A stretch of 5,498 bases of DNA. Source: Saprospiraceae bacterium. GTDB lineage: Bacteria; Bacteroidota; Bacteroidia; Chitinophagales; Saprospiraceae. Every line of letters begins with the position of its first letter. The first letter of the stretch is position 1. Below the pieces are notes generated by a model, which was given only the letters and a program-made list of their open reading frames with translations, searched no databases and had not been told where the DNA came from. This document shows, in pieces, positions 1 through 5,498 of the stretch. The translations under genes and the position numbers were made by a program. The DNA lies in contig CANETR010000178.1 in assembly GCA_947441325.1 (NCBI GenBank), positions 1-5,498 of the forward strand. Reading direction: 5' to 3'.

Positions 1-1
1 A

Positions 2-2737
2 TTTACAACACAACGCATCAGCAACGATTCTGTCAGATCCACTTTTTGTTTCACTCCATCTAGCGCAGGATTAAAAACATTTACAGTAACTGTCAGGGAT
101 AATGCTTGCCCCAAAATTGGTCAGAACATCTATACCTATAAGTTAAACGTTGGAGCAGGATTACCTGTAACAGTAACAAACGCCTCGACAAGCTGTGCTG
201 GCTCATCTGATGCTACACTTACTGCAAACGTCAGTGGAGGAACTGGTGCCATCACTTACCTATGGTCAATAGGAAGCATTTCGCCTACAATTAACGGACT
301 AGGTGCTGGCACCTATTGTGTAACTGTTGTAGATGCACTTGGCTGTAGCGGCAGCACTTGTGCTACTGTAACTCAGCCAAGCTTGCTAACAGCTTCGATA
401 AGCCAAACAAATGTCAGTTGTAATGGCGGAATGAATGGATCCGCAATTGCAATGGCAAGTGGAGGAACGGCACCATATTCATTCTTATGGTCTAATGGAC
501 GGACAACGGCAACAAATACTGGTCTTTTTACAAATACATATTCTTGTACTTTTACAGACGCGAATGGATGTACAGCAATACGCTCAGTTACTATTACAGA
601 ACCTAGTGCTATAACTACTTCTATTACAAGCACAAACGCAAGCTGCAATGGTCAATCAAATGGCACAGCAACAATAAGCATAAGTGGTGGTGCCAATCCA
701 TACAGTTTCAGTTGGTCGAATGGAAATACATCTGCTTCTAATACCGGGCTATCAGCGGGCACATACACCGTAATAGCGACAGATGCAAATGCATGTTCTG
801 TAACAAGATCCGCAACCATCACTCAGCCGAATGCCATTTCAATTACAAGTTCTTCAACGCCTCAAAATTGCAATCCAAACACGGGATCAGCTTCTGTAAT
901 AGCAAGCGGTGGTTCAGGAGCATTAAGTTATGCCTGGAATACAGGAGTAATAACAAACAATATAAATGGTTTAAATGCAGGAACATACACAGTTACTGTA
1001 ACGGATGCAATCCTCTGCACTGCAACAGCAACTGTAACGGTAGGCAATAGTAATCTTGGAGCAACAACAAATAATGCCAATGTAAGCTGTAATGGCGGTA
1101 ACAATGCTTCAATGACAATTTTGCCAAATGGCGGCACTTCGCCATATCTCTTTATTTGGAGCAATGGGCAAACCACCACAAATAACAGTATGAATGGCCT
1201 GTCTGCTGGTGTTTCCTGTGTGACAGTAGTTGATGCAAATAATTGCAGCGCTGTTAATTGTGCAACAATTACGCAGCCTTCACAAATAACTGTAAGTCTC
1301 AATAGCCAACAGATGTCTTGCGCAATGAATGATGCTTCGGTTTCGGTAGTTGTTACAGGTGGCACACCTGCTTATAGCTTCTTGTGGTCAGGGCCAAATA
1401 ACTTCCAAGCTACAACCGCTAATCTTAGTTCAATCGCTGATGGTTCTTACCAATTGCTTGTAACTGATGCAAATGGTTGTGTAGCCAGCGAAACTACGGT
1501 GATTGACTCTTTTATAATGAGCTATTATAATCAGGATTTATTGGTTTCGGATGATTCTACATTAAATCTAACAGTGACTGTTCCAACGGCCTCAAATGCG
1601 CAGTATTTGGTTCAGAATCCGCAAAACGGAACATTGACTTACCAAAACGGCGGCAGTTATGAATATGTACCCACTTCAGCAGCTCAAGTATTCGACACGA
1701 TTACAGTTCGTCATTGCAACGCTACAGAAGCTTATGAAACGAATATTATAGTAGGAATAGTAAGCTGTGTTTGGGCTGGCGACAGTGATACCAATCAATT
1801 GGTAAATAACTTCGACCTTTTGCCAATCGGCTTGAATTACGGTTCTGTAGATAATCCTCGTCCAAATGCAAGTACTGACTGGGACTGTGAGCCAATGACA
1901 GATTGGACAAATGTAGCAGGGCAACCCAATCCAAAACATGCCGATACTAATGGTGATGGTTTTATTGATGACAATGATACATTAGCAATTGCGCTTAATT
2001 GGGGATCTTTCTATCTCAGAAATTTAACAAATACAAATGGCGCTGCTCCGCTATATCTAGATACAGCAACCGTTGCTCCTGGCGATACTGTCCGTTTGGA
2101 TGTGCTCTTGGGAAATGCCCTGCAATCCGCTACAAATGTATATGGTATTGCTTTTACGGTGAATTATGACAACAGCATAGTAGATACTAATTCTGTACTG
2201 ATGAAATATGATAACTCTTGGCTTGGCACCAAAGATCTTGATATGCTTGCAATGAGTAAAGATTTTTATCCTCAAAGTCGTACTGAAGTTGCCTTGGTAA
2301 GAACAGACCATTCGGGTCGTTCAAATTCAGGAGCCATTGCCCACATTCAGTTTACTATTAAAGACGATGTGCTGAAAAGTACAAGTCTACGTTTAAATCT
2401 TTCTATCTCAAATGTTAGGATGATTGACAGTTCAGCAGTTGAGTTGCCAGTAAGTCCGCTGCCAAGTTCGGTACTCATTCTGCCTACACCCACATCTGTA
2501 AATAGTTTTGAAAACGACAATGAGCTTAGCATTTTCCCTAATCCTGCTACAGATATTATTACTATAAATAGTCTTTATCCAATTGAAGGGGTGAAAATTA
2601 TCAGTATAGATTCTAAAGAAATCCTTTTGGATGAAACTCAAAACTCCATAAATGTTTCAACATTAAGTCCAGGCTTGTATTGTCTCCTTATTGAGTCTAA
2701 AGGAAAACAAATCGTCAAAAAGTTTGTCAAAAAATAG
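2..2737 (+). CDS. Giant T9SS-exported surface protein with SprB-like repeats (5' partial)
   Basis: The frame is open from the left edge to a TAG stop, giving 911 residues; the true start is outside the window. Residues 1-54 are the end of an Ig/PKD-like domain (TFCFTP, FTVTVRDNACP, YTYKLNV). Residues 55-504 are six SprB-like repeats (consensus SCNGG..G.A...SGG..PY.F.WSNG...GL.AGTYTVTVTDANGC...ATITQP). Residues 505-588 form a cadherin/Ig-like domain (QNGTLTYQNGGSYEYVP). Residues 589-668 hold two dockerin-like calcium loops, 681-826 a cohesin-like beta domain, and 836-911 a T9SS type A sorting domain (IFPNPATD, then GLYCLLIESKGKQ and a lysine-rich end). By family knowledge such proteins cross the outer membrane through T9SS, lose the C-terminal domain and are anchored to the surface or released; SprB itself is a gliding adhesin. 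A role in adhesion or surface assembly is inference. Thr, Ser, Asn and Gly dominate and Lys/Arg are rare until the C-terminus. No SprB orthology is claimed: only the repeat family is shared. Confidence 0.93.
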   Translation, partial: FTTQRISNDSVRSTFCFTPSSAGLKTFTVTVRDNACPKIGQNIYTYKLNVGAGLPVTVTNASTSCAGSSDATLTANVSGGTGAITYLWSIGSISPTINGLGAGTYCVTVVDALGCSGSTCATVTQPSLLTASISQTNVSCNGGMNGSAIAMASGGTAPYSFLWSNGRTTATNTGLFTNTYSCTFTDANGCTAIRSVTITEPSAITTSITSTNASCNGQSNGTATISISGGANPYSFSWSNGNTSASNTGLSAGTYTVIATDANACSVTRSATITQPNAISITSSSTPQNCNPNTGSASVIASGGSGALSYAWNTGVITNNINGLNAGTYTVTVTDAILCTATATVTVGNSNLGATTNNANVSCNGGNNASMTILPNGGTSPYLFIWSNGQTTTNNSMNGLSAGVSCVTVVDANNCSAVNCATITQPSQITVSLNSQQMSCAMNDASVSVVVTGGTPAYSFLWSGPNNFQATTANLSSIADGSYQLLVTDANGCVASETTVIDSFIMSYYNQDLLVSDDSTLNLTVTVPTASNAQYLVQNPQNGTLTYQNGGSYEYVPTSAAQVFDTITVRHCNATEAYETNIIVGIVSCVWAGDSDTNQLVNNFDLLPIGLNYGSVDNPRPNASTDWDCEPMTDWTNVAGQPNPKHADTNGDGFIDDNDTLAIALNWGSFYLRNLTNTNGAAPLYLDTATVAPGDTVRLDVLLGNALQSATNVYGIAFTVNYDNSIVDTNSVLMKYDNSWLGTKDLDMLAMSKDFYPQSRTEVALVRTDHSGRSNSGAIAHIQFTIKDDVLKSTSLRLNLSISNVRMIDSSAVELPVSPLPSSVLILPTPTSVNSFENDNELSIFPNPATDIITINSLYPIEGVKIISIDSKEILLDETQNSINVSTLSPGLYCLLIESKGKQIVKKFVKK
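164..1513 (+). repeat. Six tandem SprB-like protein repeats
   Basis: The copies lie at 164-382, 383-607, 608-832, 833-1051, 1052-1282 and 1283-1513, with lengths of 73, 75, 75, 73, 77 and 77 residues. Each has an early Cys (SCNGG or a variant), a SGG/TGG/NGG turn before an aromatic strand ending in W, a GL..G.Y/GLSAG turn, and a late Cys after the TDAN/VDA motif; most end in TQP or TEP. The match is at protein level: codon choice differs between copies and I see no long identical DNA stretch, so this is an old, diverged array rather than a recent expansion. Copies 4 and 6 are the most divergent: copy 4 has NCNPNTGSA in place of SCNGG and ends in TVGNS, and copy 6 has SCAMNDASV and a WSGPNNF loop. 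The array may extend no further left, because an Ig/PKD-like end precedes copy 1. Confidence 0.88.
1514..1765 (+). other. Cadherin/Ig-like spacer domain within the surface protein
   Basis: About 84 residues lie between the last SprB-like repeat and the dockerin-like segment. The stretch NPQNGTLTYQNGGSYEYVP followed by DTITVRHCN resembles the 'P..GT.T...G.Y.Y.P......D.ITY' core of bacterial cadherin-like/Ig-like domains common in large surface proteins. It probably acts as a beta-sandwich spacer. The family assignment is from pattern only and is moderately uncertain. Confidence 0.5.
1766..2005 (+). other. Dockerin-like pair of calcium-binding loops
   Basis: Two EF-hand-like loops are visible. 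The first, from 1781, reads DSDTNQLVNNFD, with Asp/Asn at loop positions 1, 3, 5, 9 and 12; the second, from 1943, reads DTNGDGFIDDND, with the same positions filled. Each is followed by a matching helix (LLPIGLNYG and TLAIALNWG), giving the pseudo-twofold symmetry of type I dockerins. The linker between them (RPNAS.DW and neighbouring residues) is longer than in clostridial dockerins; to my recollection this arrangement recurs in Bacteroidota T9SS cargo. Both loops look able to bind calcium. In cellulosomes dockerins bind cohesins; here the partner is unknown. Confidence 0.72.
2042..2479 (+). other. Cohesin-like beta-sandwich domain
   Basis: About 146 residues begin with a strand, then APGDTVRLDVLLGNA, then NVYGIAFTVNYDNSIVD. 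This is the cohesin-type pattern of an early 'G..V.V.V' strand followed by 'G..F.V.YD...V'. Later strands include EVALVRTD, GAIAHIQFTIKDD and LRLNLSISNVRMID. The length fits a cohesin fold of roughly 140 residues. It directly follows the dockerin-like loops and precedes the T9SS sorting domain. Family membership rests on these motifs only; another Ig-like carbohydrate-binding or adhesion domain is possible. Confidence 0.55.
2507..2734 (+). other. T9SS type A C-terminal sorting domain
   Basis: The last 76 residues start with FENDNELSIFPNPATD, the hallmark of the Por secretion-tail family. They continue with ITIN, a VKIISIDSKE strand, a LSPGLYCLLIE strand and a basic end (KQIVKKFVKK). In Bacteroidota this domain directs export through the type IX outer-membrane translocon and is normally removed by the PorU sortase. 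It is complete and in frame to the stop. Confidence 0.93.
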
Positions 2738-2768
2738 AATTGAAAGTTTAGTCAGAATTCTTTTTATT

Positions 2769-2797
2769 TGCCGTCTCAACTTTTGAGACGGCATTTT
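2769..2797 (+). terminator. Intrinsic terminator after the surface protein gene
   Basis: A perfect 11-bp inverted repeat, TGCCGTCTCAA at 2769-2779 and TTGAGACGGCA at 2783-2793, with a 3-base loop, lies 31 bases after the stop codon. Four T follow at once, then AT-rich sequence. The minus-strand side lacks a U-rich tail, so it most likely ends the plus-strand transcript only. The T-run is short, so termination strength is uncertain. Confidence 0.8.
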
Positions 2798-2867
2798 AAA
2801 TTAATGGCATAATTTTTAATGTAGATATATTAGATTAACATTTCCATGAAACTCAAAAATTAAATCA

Positions 2868-3311
2868 ATGAGAAATCAAATTTTGTTCAGTACGATCTTG
2901 TTACTTTTTAGTTTTCAAACTTTTGCGCAAAAGACAAATAAGCCCGTAAACGATGATAAGTCATGGCCAGGCTTTTTTAAGTTGATACAAACTGCAGTAA
3001 AAAGCGGAGATAAAAACAAAATAATGTCTCTCTGTGATTTTACAATCATGTCAAAGGCAGAGTTTAATGAAAATTTTGAATTTTTCTTTGGTGGAGATGG
3101 AAAGAAGAGGTTTGTCAAAGCCAAGCAAAATGATGCAGAAAAAATTAAACAGGATTTTGAAGGCCTCAGCAATGCCACAGAATTTTACCAAATTACTTTC
3201 AATTTTATTGAAAAAGACGAAGATGGTGATGAAGATGAATCTTCTCTGATATATTATTTTGCCAAGATTAAAGGGAAATTCAGATTGATAAAGCTCGAAA
3301 TGGCAGGATAA
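2868..3311 (+). CDS. Small exported protein of unknown function
   Basis: This is a 147-residue protein with a clear signal peptide: N-terminal Arg, a hydrophobic core (ILFSTILLLFSF) and a likely signal peptidase I cut after TFA at residue 20, leaving Gln at the new N-terminus, a common form in Bacteroidota. No lipobox Cys is present, so it is probably periplasmic or secreted rather than a lipoprotein; the only Cys is residue 56. The mature part has an early amphipathic helix (FFKLIQTAVKSGDKNKIMSL), an aromatic stretch at 70-74, a strongly acidic patch at 115-124 (EKDEDGDEDE) and a beta-like end (IYYFAKIKGKFRLIKLEM). The D/K-rich helix followed by a 'YFAK..GKFRLI' end recalls NTF2-like folds, but this is a weak guess. 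It has no T9SS tail. The ATG at 2868 is chosen because it gives the whole signal peptide; no Shine-Dalgarno is visible, as is usual here. I do not recognise the family. Confidence 0.85.
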   Translation: MRNQILFSTILLLFSFQTFAQKTNKPVNDDKSWPGFFKLIQTAVKSGDKNKIMSLCDFTIMSKAEFNENFEFFFGGDGKKRFVKAKQNDAEKIKQDFEGLSNATEFYQITFNFIEKDEDGDEDESSLIYYFAKIKGKFRLIKLEMAG

Positions 3312-3320
3312 GCCAAGATC

Positions 3321-3370
3321 AAAAAAGATATAAAAGAAAATGCCCCGATAGATGAAAATCTAGTCGGGGC
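3321..3370 (-). terminator. Intrinsic terminator of rel, in the convergent gap
   Basis: GCCCCGA at 3342-3348 pairs with TCGGGGC at 3364-3370, and TAGAT at 3349-3353 pairs with ATCTA at 3358-3362, leaving a GAAA loop (plus strand) and one bulged G at 3363. The hairpin starts 22 bases beyond the rel stop codon. On the minus strand it is followed by a T-rich tail (ATTTTCTTTTATATC, then six T), as expected for Rho-independent termination of rel. The plus-strand tail (TTATCATTGC) is poor, but the stem may still slow transcription coming from the small exported gene. Confidence 0.85.
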
Positions 3371-3392
3371 TTATCATTGCTACATATCAAAA

Positions 3393-5498
3393 TTAGACAA
3401 TCCGGGCAACAGTATTTACCTCCTCCAACAGTTTTAATTCACTTATGACATGATCCAGCTGTTCTTTACTGTTAACTTCAACACTGATCCTACCTTCGAA
3501 ATGCCCCTCGCCACCAGTCATAGAGAATGAACGCATATTTACTTTCAACTGGTTTGCGATAACATTCGAAAGCCTTAGGATAACCCCCATGTCGTCCATG
3601 CCGGTAATTAGCAATTCTGCTACAAATGAAGAACCTGCCGACTCGACCCATTCTGCTTTTTTAATTCTGTATCCAAAGGTAGCTTGAAGATATTCAGCAT
3701 TTGGGCAGGTTGTTCTGTGTATTTTAATACCATGTTTTGTTGTAACATATGCAAACACATCGTCGCCAAGAACTGGATTACAGCAGGTAGCCAGGGAATA
3801 AACATAAGTGTTTGCATCCTCACCATCAACCATTAGTTTAGGTTTTTTAAACTGCCTTCTGTTGATGTAATCATAATTATTATTTGGGCTATGATTCTTT
3901 TCAGATTTTTCCTCACGCTCAATTTCTTTTGGAACTTCCTTCGCAAGAAGTTTACCGTTTTCTAAACGGATGTTCTTTATCTCATTTAGGTTGACCTGTT
4001 CTTTAAAAATGCCATAAAAGAGATCTAATCTCGAAGACATGCCAAAGTACTTTACCAAAAAATCCAAATTCTCATCGCCATCTATCTTTAAAGATTTGAG
4101 TTTGCGATCAAGAATTTCTTTGCCTAGGGAACCCAATTGGATTTTCTCTTCTTTCAGCGCCTGTCTGATTTTACCACGCGCCTTACCTGTTTTTACTATT
4201 TTAAGCCAATCTTCGCTTGGTTTCTGAGAATTGGAAGTAATCACAGAGAGTTGGTCCCCGTTTTTTAGTTCATAGCTTAAGGGAACAATACGCTGTTCAA
4301 CCTTAACTGCTTTACAATGATAACCAACCTGTGAGTGGATATCGAATGCAAAATCTAATGCGGTCGCACCCTTTGGGAAAAATCTCAATTCACCTTTAGG
4401 GGTAAAAACATACACTTCTTCCGAAAACAGACTTGATTTAAAATCATTCAGGAAGTCGATTGCATCATGATTTGGATTCTCAAGTAGTTCTCTGGCTTTA
4501 GTAAGCCAATTTTCTAAAATACTGTCCTGTTGATTGATGCCTTTGTATTTCCAGTGTGCTGCATAGCCCATTTCTGCCATTTCATCCATGCGCTCAGACC
4601 TTATTTGGATTTCAACAAAACGTCCTTTTGGCCCCATCACAGTTGTATGTAAGGATTCATAACCATTCGATTTTGGCATAGAAATCCAATCCTTAAGCCT
4701 TTCAGGTACAGGAGTGTAGTTGTCCGTAATAATCGAATACGCATTCCAACAGGCTGCCTTTTCTTTTTCGTAGGGAACCGATAAAATAATCCGTATGGCA
4801 AAAAGGTCATAAATTTCCTCAAAGGGGACCTGTTTGTTTTTTAGCTTATTACTGATAGAAGAGATTGATTTTGCCCGGCCAAAAATCTTGAATTTATAAT
4901 TTTCCTTGTTCAGCGCTTCTTTTACAGGAGCAATGAATGCATTAATGTATGCCTCTCGTTCCGACTGGGTCTCCCTTAATTTTTGCACAACATAATTGTA
5001 CTGCTCCGGCTCAATGATTTTCATAACTAAATCTTCCAACTCGGTCTTAATACTATAAAAACCAAGTCGATGAGCCAATGGCGCATATATATAAGATGTT
5101 TCCGAAGCAATTTTTAGTTGTTTATGATGCGGCATGGAGCCTAATGTTCTCATGTTATGAAGCCTGTCGGCCATCTTTATCAAAACAACTCTAACATCTT
5201 TTGCAATCGTGAGTAGTATCTTCTTAAAATTTTCTGCCTGAGGACTGGCAATAACTTTATCCCGAACACTGGCAAAATCAGAAAACTTGGTTAAGCCATC
5301 AACAATCATCGAAACACGATTGCCAAATTCTTTTTCAATCATCTCGAGCGTCACGGGAGTATCTTCTACAACATCATGTAACAAGGCTGCGGTTATAGAG
5401 GTATGGCCCAAGCCAAGTTCTACGGCACAAATCCTTGCAACCTCTAGTGGGTGCAAAATGTAAGGTTCTCCCGACTTTCGACGCTGTTTGCAATGTGC
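3393..5498 (-). CDS. rel: Bifunctional (p)ppGpp synthetase/hydrolase, long RSH (Rel/SpoT type), 5' partial
   Basis: It makes pppGpp/ppGpp from ATP and GTP/GDP and hydrolyses it, setting the stringent response in the cytoplasm. The window holds 701 residues; the frame stays open to the right edge (AHCKQRRKSGEPYILHPLEV), so roughly 40-50 N-terminal residues are missing. Numbering from the edge: the HD hydrolase has His16, HDVVED at 41-46 and KMADRLHNMRTL at 108-119, all intact, so hydrolysis is expected, unlike RelA. The synthetase, about 190-330, has GRAKS, EIYDLFAIRI with its Asp, NGYESLHTTV and VEIQIR with the catalytic Glu. The TGS domain, about 360-422, has the conserved His in DIHSQVGYHC. 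A zinc-finger-like region follows near 572 (ATCCNPVLGDD, then HRTTC), and an ACT domain ends the protein at about 625-701. It could be named relA or spoT in databases; the intact HD site argues for Rel/SpoT. It is convergent with the small exported gene, and its promoter lies outside the window. Confidence 0.96.
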   Translation of the reverse strand, partial: AHCKQRRKSGEPYILHPLEVARICAVELGLGHTSITAALLHDVVEDTPVTLEMIEKEFGNRVSMIVDGLTKFSDFASVRDKVIASPQAENFKKILLTIAKDVRVVLIKMADRLHNMRTLGSMPHHKQLKIASETSYIYAPLAHRLGFYSIKTELEDLVMKIIEPEQYNYVVQKLRETQSEREAYINAFIAPVKEALNKENYKFKIFGRAKSISSISNKLKNKQVPFEEIYDLFAIRIILSVPYEKEKAACWNAYSIITDNYTPVPERLKDWISMPKSNGYESLHTTVMGPKGRFVEIQIRSERMDEMAEMGYAAHWKYKGINQQDSILENWLTKARELLENPNHDAIDFLNDFKSSLFSEEVYVFTPKGELRFFPKGATALDFAFDIHSQVGYHCKAVKVEQRIVPLSYELKNGDQLSVITSNSQKPSEDWLKIVKTGKARGKIRQALKEEKIQLGSLGKEILDRKLKSLKIDGDENLDFLVKYFGMSSRLDLFYGIFKEQVNLNEIKNIRLENGKLLAKEVPKEIEREEKSEKNHSPNNNYDYINRRQFKKPKLMVDGEDANTYVYSLATCCNPVLGDDVFAYVTTKHGIKIHRTTCPNAEYLQATFGYRIKKAEWVESAGSSFVAELLITGMDDMGVILRLSNVIANQLKVNMRSFSMTGGEGHFEGRISVEVNSKEQLDHVISELKLLEEVNTVARIV

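Noticed and set aside
383..385. TTG at 383 as the start of the surface protein
   Set aside because: The frame is open from position 2 and the upstream sequence encodes another complete repeat and an Ig/PKD-like end, so the gene continues to the left.
928..1365. Minus-strand open frame of 145 codons inside the repeat array (also one at 373-648)
   Set aside because: These are antisense shadows of the Thr/Val/Asn-rich repeats, whose codons rarely give stops on the other strand. They have no signal, motif or start context and lie fully within a well-supported gene.
164..1513. Regular repeats as a possible CRISPR array or DNA satellite
   Set aside because: The period is about 225 bases, the units are coding throughout and similar only at protein level; there are no short identical direct repeats with spacers.
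2782..2817. Possible Bacteroidota promoter: TTTG at 2782 and TAATTTTT at 2810 (consensus TAnnTTTG)
   Set aside because: The -7 match lacks the final G, the 24-base spacing is too long, and the -33 part lies inside the terminator stem. The sequence is AT-rich enough for this to arise by chance, so the promoter of the small gene stays unplaced.
2846..2863. Five-codon upstream ORF (MKLKN) ending five bases before the ATG at 2868
   Set aside because: Such short frames are common by chance in AT-rich leaders, and there is no stem-loop or codon bias to suggest a regulatory leader peptide.
5454..5456. TTG (minus strand) as the start of rel
   Set aside because: The codons to the right edge encode the conserved QRRKSGEPYI segment that precedes HPLEVA in RSH proteins, so this is an internal Leu.
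3393..5498. Toxin-like small alarmone synthetase or defence-linked RSH
   Set aside because: The protein has the full housekeeping order of HD, synthetase, TGS, zinc-finger-like and ACT domains, unlike short synthetase-only toxins such as ToxSAS proteins.

Overview
The window looks like a piece of a Bacteroidota chromosome, probably a Chitinophagales-, Saprospirales- or Cytophagales-like gliding or surface-attached lineage. Three things point there: a very long secreted protein with SprB-type repeats that ends in a type IX secretion (T9SS) C-terminal sorting domain; AT-rich DNA without Shine-Dalgarno sequences; and an N-terminal spacing in the RelA/SpoT-family protein that fits Bacteroidota long RSH enzymes. 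The lineage call is inference from protein families; there is no marker gene for a finer call.

Layout. Positions 2-2737 (+) hold the C-terminal 911 residues of a giant surface protein whose start lies left of the window. From N to C it carries the end of an Ig/PKD-like domain, six SprB-like repeats of 73-77 residues, a cadherin/Ig-like domain, a pair of dockerin-like calcium loops, a cohesin-like beta domain and a T9SS type A sorting signal. A strong hairpin terminator at 2769-2793 follows. Positions 2868-3311 (+) encode a small 147-residue exported protein of unknown function. Positions 3393-5498 (-) encode a long RelA/SpoT homologue (Rel) that runs off the right edge, with both the (p)ppGpp hydrolase and synthetase motifs intact. 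A hairpin at 3342-3370 with a U-rich tail on the minus strand ends the rel transcript in the gap between the two convergent genes.

The genes do not look like one functional system. The surface protein and the small exported protein lie in the same direction but are separated by a terminator, and rel is a convergent housekeeping stress-response gene. The most interesting part is the tail of the surface protein, where a dockerin-like and a cohesin-like module sit side by side in one chain, and the internal pattern of the repeat array. I see no mobile element, CRISPR array, tRNA or rRNA, and nothing that clearly amounts to a new multi-gene system.
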